DNA of 9,106 bases from an uncultured Mobiluncus sp. (GTDB taxonomy: Bacteria; Actinomycetota; Actinomycetes; Actinomycetales; Actinomycetaceae), in NCBI RefSeq assembly GCF_902488535.1, contig NZ_CABTWO010000033.1, positions 1 to 9,106 on the forward strand, in the 5' to 3' direction. The notes under the pieces were generated by a model, which saw nothing but the letters and a program-made list of their open reading frames with translations, was not told the DNA's origin and made no database searches. Below, in pieces: positions 1-5,900 of this stretch. A program made the translations under genes and the position numbers. The stretch's first letter is position 1. Every line of letters starts with the position of its first letter.

Positions 1-3
1 GTT

Positions 4-103
4 GGGGGCGACTCAGCGAGAGGCTGGGGGGTGAGCGTTTTGCGACAATAGTCGCGCAAAACGCGAGGGGGTACTCCCCCTTCCGCCTCTCGCGAGCGCC
101 CCC
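4..103. repeat. Large nested inverted repeat (about 100-bp cruciform-forming element) downstream of the operon
   Basis: Two layers of dyad symmetry share a centre near position 49. Outer arms: 4-10 pairs with 97-103 (GGGGGCG/CGCCCCC), 12-14 with 94-96 (CTC/GAG) and 16-24 with 85-93 (GCGAGAGGC/GCCTCTCGC). That is 19 pairs with only A11 and A15 unpaired. Inner arms: 35-41 pairs with 58-64 (GCGTTTT/AAAACGC), and 42-46 with 51-55 (GCGAC/GTCGC) around the loop AATA, with a two-base bulge at 56-57. Between the layers, 26-31 (G-run) can pair with 76-80 (C-run), or 67-71 can form its own hairpin with 76-80. No ORF covers the stretch. It could be a bidirectional terminator, a REP/MITE-like intergenic repeat or a structured RNA. 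The pairing is seen directly; the role is not known. Its left border may lie outside the window. Confidence 0.7.
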
Positions 104-112
104 GAGCGACCA

Positions 113-135
113 CCCCGCAACAAATATCCGCGGGG
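113..135 (-). terminator. Probable 3' hairpin of the por/flavoprotein transcript
   Basis: On the minus strand, six bases after the TAA stop of the flavoprotein gene, CCCCGC (135-130) and GCGGGG (118-113) form a six-pair, all-GC stem around an 11-base AT-rich loop. There is no downstream U-run, so it is not a textbook intrinsic terminator. High-GC actinobacteria often use such U-poor hairpins, and the larger palindrome just beyond it would reinforce termination. The stem is certain; the terminator role is inferred from its place. Confidence 0.5.
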
Positions 136-141
136 AATTGC

Positions 142-2958
142 TTACTTGAGGGCGGCTTTTTCTTGGGTCTTAAACTGGTTGAATCGAGGCAGGAATTTAT
201 CCCAATCGATGGCGTGTCCGTCCAGCTCAGGGCCGTCAATACAGGCGTGTTTGCGTACCAGCTTGCCAGTTTCCGGGTCGTTAAAAGGCACCATGCAGGC
301 TCCGCACATTCCGGTCGCGTCAACCATAATCGAGTTCAGCGACGCGACTGTCGGTACACCGTACTTCGCGGTCAACAGGCAGACAAACTTCATCATAATC
401 GGCGGTCCGATAGTGGTGATTTCCGCAATCTGGCGCCCATCGCCGCGGCCGTCGCGCAGCATCTCTTCCAGCGGCAACGTCACTACGCCCTGACGCCCAA
501 ACGACCCATCGTCCGAGGTCAAAACCACATCCAGCAAATCTGGGTACTGACGGCGCAACACTTCGACACGCTCCGGGCTATCCCCGGCGGGGTCCCCGTC
601 CGGGTCGGTCCAGAACAGCAGGTCGCGATTGCGCGCTCCCAGCACCAGGGTCACGTGATTGCCCAGCTCCAAGTGTTTACGCACAATCGGATAGGCGGGC
701 GCTAACCCGACCCCACCAGCCACGAAACACACGCTTTGGGTGGCCGGGTCGAAATGTTCCATCTTGGACGCCAAGCCCAGCGGCCCGGCAATCCCGTAAA
801 ACGCCTGGCCAACTTCCATCGCGCACATAATCTGGGTCGATTTGCCCACCGCTTGCACCACGATGGAAATCCAGCCCTGCTCCCGGTCAAAATCGGCCAC
901 GGTCAGGGGAATCAGCTCGCCTTTTTCGTGGGTCATAAACCGGGCAAACTGGCCGGGCTGCACCGCGCGGGCGACCGCCGGGGCGTGCAGTTTCATCTCC
1001 CAAGTCCGTTCCGACAGTTGGCGTTTCTCCAAGATTCGGTAGGCCGAGGCGGCGCTTTGGGTATATTCCAAAGCGCGTTGCACCCGCTGGCGGACTTCCT
1101 CCGGTTCCAGGTGCACGGCCAGGTCCCCCATCTGGCGGGCGGCCGCTTGCCCATCTCCGGCTGCCTTAATCGCGGTCGAGCCGCCACGAGAAGCGTCTCC
1201 GCCGGAGTAGATTCCCTCTAGGTTGGTGGCTTGCGAGGGGGTTTCGGCGGCCCCAGCGGCCCCAGCGGCCCCAGCGGCCCCACCAGCACCGGCCTCACCG
1301 CCGGCAGCCTCTTTCCCGACCTTGATTGCGCCCCACTGCTGCACTGCCAGGTCAGGCTGCGAATCACGAATAATCGGATTGGAACTGTTTCCGAGCGCCA
1401 TAATCACCAGGTCAGCGTCCATTTCCAGGATTTCCCCGGTTGGTTGGGGCCGGCGCCGCCCGGACTCGTCAGGCTCCCCCAGCTCCATCACCCCCACGCT
1501 CGCTCCCGCGACATGGTGGTTTTCGTCCTCGTGAAACTCGGTGGGCGCGCGCAACTCAGCCACGACAATGCCCTCTTCCAAAGCGTGATGCAGTTCCTCC
1601 ACACGGGCCGGCATCTCGGCCTTGGTGCGCCGATACACAATAGTGACGTGACCGCCCAAGCGCCGGGCGGTGCGTGCCGCGTCCATCGCCGTGTTTCCTC
1701 CACCAATCACCAGGATTTCTTTACCGGCGACTTCGGGCAGGGGCGTGTCATAGTCGGGCAGGTTCGCGTGCATCAGATTCACGCGAGTCAGGAACTCGTT
1801 GGCGCTCATGACCCCGTTGAGGTGCTCGCCGGGCACGTTCATGAACTTCGGCAGCCCCGCGCCCGTACCGACGAAAATGCGCCAAAAACCGGCCGCTTTC
1901 AAGTCATCTAAGGTCGCGGTCTTGCCCACCACGAAGTTCGTCACGAAACGCCCGCCCAGCAGGCGAATCTTGTCCACCACGTCGTCGACCAGCTCGTTGG
2001 GCAGGCGGAACTCGGGAATCCCGTACTTCAACACCCCGCCCAGGGTGTGGAACGCCTCGAACACGGTGACCGGAAAACCCTGGTTTGCCAGCAAGAACGC
2101 GTTAATCAACCCGGAGGGACCCGAACCGACGATAGCTATCGGGGGCTTTTCCGCGGTCTGCCACGGGTCGGGACGCCCCTCGAAACGCTTGAGAATCGCC
2201 TCGTTGCCGTGCACGATTTTTTCCCGCTGGGGCAAGAACCACTCCAACTGACCAATCTCGATGGGACGCGCCTTGTGCACGCACACCCCTTGACACTGCA
2301 GCTCCTGAGGACAAACCCGCCCGGTCACGTTCGGCAGCGGGTTCGACTCCTCCACGATACGCAGTGCCCGGTCAAAATCACCTTCCGCGATGGCCTGCAT
2401 GACGTCCGGGACATGGATCTGGACCGGGCAACCCCCGACCTTGCGGCCCCGCAAGAACTCGCCCAGCTCACAGGGCCGATCCGCGCAGTGCTTGTCCCGC
2501 ATCGATTCGAGCCACACAAACAGGTCGACTTCCCGCTGGGAATAGCCCTGGGTCAGATACCCCAGATACCCTTGCGTGACTAGGTCAAAGTCGTGCACTC
2601 GCTGGGAGGCCGGCCGCACGTAGGGGGCGACATGGTTAGCGGCGGGCCAGTTTTCGCTCACCCCCGCAAACATCGGGTAGCGCTCGGACAGCCAGGTATC
2701 AATCGCGCGGATAAACACGCGTTTCTTGCCCAGCGGCAGATTCCACAGGAAACGCATCATGATGCGCCCCACCGTGTCCTCGCGTTCCAGCAGCTCCCAA
2801 ATTTTCAGGGTCATCGCCTCGGGCAGTTCCCCAGCGGCAAAAGCCGCGTGCAGCTGGGCCAGGCCCTCGGCCACAAACATGGATTGAAACAGTTTCGGGT
2901 CGGCGTTAAACCGGCGTTCCAAAATGTTGAGCTGTACCGTGTTCGTCGTGTCAAGCAT
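142..2958 (-). CDS. NfnB/GltD-like and NfnA/SudB-like fused flavoprotein (ferredoxin/NAD(P)H oxidoreductase), 938 aa
   Basis: Fusion of the two halves of an Nfn/sulfide-dehydrogenase-type enzyme, in the order B then A. Residues 1 to about 140 are a helical N-terminal region I do not recognise. Residues 158-226 are the GltD/NfnB-type Fe-S region with C158, C163, C177, C216, C222 and C226. An FAD Rossmann motif GSGPSG lies at 278-283 and an NAD(P)H motif GGGNTAMD at 419-426; SGGD at 585-588 closes the GltD-like fold. Residues 551-572 are an Ala/Gly linker placed just before it. From about 640 an FNR module follows: IPLTVAD (683-689, FAD), GGVGLAP (748-754, NAD(P)), then D880, C885, C888, C906, the 3-Cys/1-Asp [2Fe-2S] spacing of NfnA. 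By family knowledge it exchanges electrons between ferredoxin and NAD(P)(H) in the cytoplasm, possibly by bifurcation. I chose ATG 2958 because of its strong Shine-Dalgarno; a GTG at 2979 would overlap the upstream stop by four bases but has only a weak site. The family is sure; exact cofactor use and physiological direction are not. A GltD-type glutamate synthase small subunit is less likely, given the fused FNR module and PFOR neighbour. Confidence 0.88.
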   Translation of the reverse strand: MLDTTNTVQLNILERRFNADPKLFQSMFVAEGLAQLHAAFAAGELPEAMTLKIWELLEREDTVGRIMMRFLWNLPLGKKRVFIRAIDTWLSERYPMFAGVSENWPAANHVAPYVRPASQRVHDFDLVTQGYLGYLTQGYSQREVDLFVWLESMRDKHCADRPCELGEFLRGRKVGGCPVQIHVPDVMQAIAEGDFDRALRIVEESNPLPNVTGRVCPQELQCQGVCVHKARPIEIGQLEWFLPQREKIVHGNEAILKRFEGRPDPWQTAEKPPIAIVGSGPSGLINAFLLANQGFPVTVFEAFHTLGGVLKYGIPEFRLPNELVDDVVDKIRLLGGRFVTNFVVGKTATLDDLKAAGFWRIFVGTGAGLPKFMNVPGEHLNGVMSANEFLTRVNLMHANLPDYDTPLPEVAGKEILVIGGGNTAMDAARTARRLGGHVTIVYRRTKAEMPARVEELHHALEEGIVVAELRAPTEFHEDENHHVAGASVGVMELGEPDESGRRRPQPTGEILEMDADLVIMALGNSSNPIIRDSQPDLAVQQWGAIKVGKEAAGGEAGAGGAAGAAGAAGAAETPSQATNLEGIYSGGDASRGGSTAIKAAGDGQAAARQMGDLAVHLEPEEVRQRVQRALEYTQSAASAYRILEKRQLSERTWEMKLHAPAVARAVQPGQFARFMTHEKGELIPLTVADFDREQGWISIVVQAVGKSTQIMCAMEVGQAFYGIAGPLGLASKMEHFDPATQSVCFVAGGVGLAPAYPIVRKHLELGNHVTLVLGARNRDLLFWTDPDGDPAGDSPERVEVLRRQYPDLLDVVLTSDDGSFGRQGVVTLPLEEMLRDGRGDGRQIAEITTIGPPIMMKFVCLLTAKYGVPTVASLNSIMVDATGMCGACMVPFNDPETGKLVRKHACIDGPELDGHAIDWDKFLPRFNQFKTQEKAALK
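1247..1282. repeat. Four perfect copies of a 9-bp tandem repeat inside the flavoprotein gene
   Basis: The plus strand reads GCGGCCCCA four times without a mismatch. On the coding strand this gives four Gly-Ala-Ala units in the linker at residues 551-572. The unit is a multiple of three, so gain or loss of a copy would change linker length without breaking the frame. A looser Ala/Gly stretch, without the pure DNA repeat, occurs in the PFOR protein at residues 1571-1598. Confidence 0.9.
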
Positions 2959-2964
2959 CGGTTT

Positions 2965-2973
2965 CCCCTCCCT
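2965..2973 (-). promoter_or_regulatory. Shine-Dalgarno site that fixes the flavoprotein start
   Basis: The coding strand carries AGGGAGGGG six bases upstream of ATG 2958, inside the 17-base gap after the por stop codon. The competing GTG at 2979 has only a GGAAA-like stretch about a dozen bases upstream. The short gap suggests translational coupling with por. Confidence 0.75.
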
Positions 2974-2975
2974 GG

Positions 2976-5900
2976 TCACAAGATGATTTCCGCGTCACAG
3001 TTCGCGACAACTTTCGCGACCCGGGCGCGCAGTTCGTCGGTCACTTCCACGCTTTCCAGCGAGCCGGGAATGAGCCGCGCTACCGGGGTGGGCTTGCCGT
3101 CAATGATTTCCGTGGACGGCTCGAAGTATTCGGGAATCTCCTGGTAGCAGGTCTTACAGTCCGTGCATTGGGCGATTTTCGCAAGCTCGTAGCGGAACGG
3201 CGCGCCCGAGTCTGCCGTGGCGGCGTCGGACGCGGCTGCTCCGGAGGCGCCCCCAGCCGTGCTGGCTCCCCCGCCGAATCCGCCCAAGAACGGTAGCGGC
3301 GTCGTGGTCGTGCCGGTCGCGGCGACTTCTGCCATCGCTTTCGCCATGAGTTCAATGGTTTCTTCCTGCGACTTCGCGGCGGCGTCACGAGCTTCGGTCA
3401 GCTCCTTTTCCAGGTCGGCATGCGCCTTGCGGGCCTCGGCCAGGTCTTGTCCGGCCAGGTATTGCAGGAAAGTCCAGTGTTCCCGGCATTGCTCGGTCAG
3501 TTTCACGATGGAGGGCGACACTTGGATTTTCGCCAGGCCGCCGTCCGCGCCGCTCGTATAGATAAATGGTGTAGCGGTGTCGCGAGTGTCCGCGTCCATC
3601 TCTACATAGTCCGCCACCGTCGTCGGGTTTTCGGCGTTTTCCGGCAGCGGCCTAAAGTGTTTCTTAAACCGCAGCTCAGAGTAGGCAAAATCCGCCGGAG
3701 TGTAGGGCAGGTCCATCAGCTGGGCGTTACCGTCCGCGTCATGGTAGCTGAGTTTGTATCTCGACCACAGCTTTTTCACATCCGGGTTGCCGTCAATGAT
3801 GAAGCGGTCGCTGAACTCGTCGTGGGCCGGTTCGTGGACAAACAGCGGGCTGACACGCGATTTCACCGCCAAGCGGCTGTGTTCACTAGCCATGTCGTCC
3901 CCGATACCGTGTTCGGGCTGGCAGGGCGTGTACACGTCGATCAGCGCGGGGTAGTCGACCTGGGCCAGAGCGTGTGACACGTTCTTAAGGAAGTGCCCTT
4001 GGTAGGCCGTGGAGGTGGACACCACCAGGACGTTGGGGTGCATTGCCGCCAGCAGGCCCAGCTCTTTGCGCTGCTCAGACTTGCCTTTCAAGTATTTGCC
4101 GTAGCGGGACAGGTCCGCGTCCTGGCCCTCCAGGGAGGCTGTGGAGGCCTGGCCGCCCGTGTTGGAGTAGGCTCCCGTGTTCAACACCAGCATCTTCACC
4201 GGGGTTCCGGACGCCAAAATACGGCTCATCGCCCCGAAGCCGATGTCATAGGACGCACCGTCGCCGCCGATGGACATGACCGCGGGCATCAACGCGAGTT
4301 CCTCGTCCGTGAACTGTTTCCATTCCGGAGCGTCGTTCGGAATGTCCGCGCCGGTCGCGCCCGCCAAAATGGCCCGGGCTTGCCGCAACGCCAAAACGTC
4401 CATCGACAAATCGGCCGCCAGACCCTCGTAGATGCCTTTCGCCAGGGGCTGGGCATCTTGGAACAGGCTATTGACCCACGGCTGCTGGTAGGGATTGAAC
4501 GGCGCGGTCGAGGCATAAACCGAGGAACACCCGGTCGAGTTGGCGATCACCGCGGCCGCCGGGCCCCGCCCTCCTGCCGGCCCTTCGTAACGGTACAGAC
4601 GCTGCTCCAAACGCTCGCGCACCTGGTCAATCAGGGCGCCGAGCTCAGCATCGGTAACGGTTTGACGCTTTGCATCCAGAGCCGCCACCAACTCCTCGAG
4701 TTCCTGGCGGTGGCGTGAAACCCGGCCGTTATTAATATCGTTGGCCAGAGCCATAGTTTGGCGCACAGCCGTGACTTCGCCACACCCGCGGCACGCCCCG
4801 TGTCCGCCGATGGTAGCGTAATAGTTGTCGCGGTTCAGGAAAATCCGTTTCATATCCAGGCTGGGCCCGCCGTTCGGGTCGCTGAATTCAGCGGGAGAAT
4901 TTGGCAGTTTCGTCAGGAACGCGAACCGCTGCTGGGCCGTGGCCAGCACCTCGTCGTCCTGGTCGGTGCCAATCAGGGCGTTCGGGCCGCACACCGCCAC
5001 GCATTCCAGACAGCCGGTGCACTTCCACGGGTCGATAGTCGCGCTAAACAGCACTCCCGCGCCGGGTTGGCGTTTTTCGGTGGAGTCAAAGAACGGTCGG
5101 GTGCGCGCCACCGGGAAGGTTCGTAACGTGTCGGCCACCGCCGCCACCGCTGCGGGGTCGGCGTTTTGCGAGGTCGCAGCCGTGGTAAAGACGTCGGCGA
5201 TTTCCGGACGCGCTTTCGTGTCCAGCAGTGCGGCCCGCATCGCCTCAGAAATGGCGTCCACCTGCGACTTTAGAGAGGCACCGGCCTCGCCCGACTGATC
5301 TATAGCCGTCTGAAGCAAGGTGTCGATACCAAACACCGTGTTCGGAATCGCCCCGTCCGGGCAGGCCAGGGCGCATTCCATACAGCCGGTACACAGGCTC
5401 GCCTCGAACACCGGAATGTTCCGGCGGAACAGGCCCTTGTCCTTTGTGGCCGAGGACGCCGGGGGCAGGAAGTAGCCGGTGCCAGGGTAAACCGGGGCTT
5501 CGCTGATGGTGCCCTGGGCAAACGGTTCCGCCACGACCCGCCGGAAATAATCTCGGTCGAACAGCCCGGCAGTCAGCGCGCAGCCGGTAGAGCCGCGCTG
5601 GCACATCGTGGCTGATAGGGAGGCGTCCAAAACTGGGCGAGACTGGGCAGATCCGCCACCCTGAGCCGCGCCCGAAGTGCCCGGGTCGGCGTCGAGCTGT
5701 TCCCAATCGACCTTCTGCGTGGCGGCCGCCCCGTCCTTGACCACCGCCATATTGGCTTCCACAATCGCCGGGCCTTTCGCCCCGAATTTGTGCTCGATCT
5801 GTTCGCGAATCTTGGCCAACATATCCGCTTCGCTGGCCCCGGAAGCAATCCGGTCGACCTTGGTGGCGATAGCCCCGATGAAAGCCACACCCATCATGCG

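Noticed and set aside
4..135. CRISPR array or insertion-sequence end at the left edge
   Set aside because: The repeats are inverted and nested, not direct and regularly spaced, and there is no transposase fragment or target-site duplication visible.
142..2958. Annotation as a plain glutamate synthase small subunit (GltD)
   Set aside because: There is no GltB nearby, and the C-terminal 300 residues form a complete FNR module with an NfnA-type [2Fe-2S] signature, so an Nfn/Sud-type enzyme fits better.
2959..2979. GTG at 2979 as the flavoprotein start, overlapping the por stop as GTGA
   Set aside because: A four-base overlap is attractive for coupling, but the very strong Shine-Dalgarno lies downstream of it, six bases before ATG 2958, which is therefore preferred.
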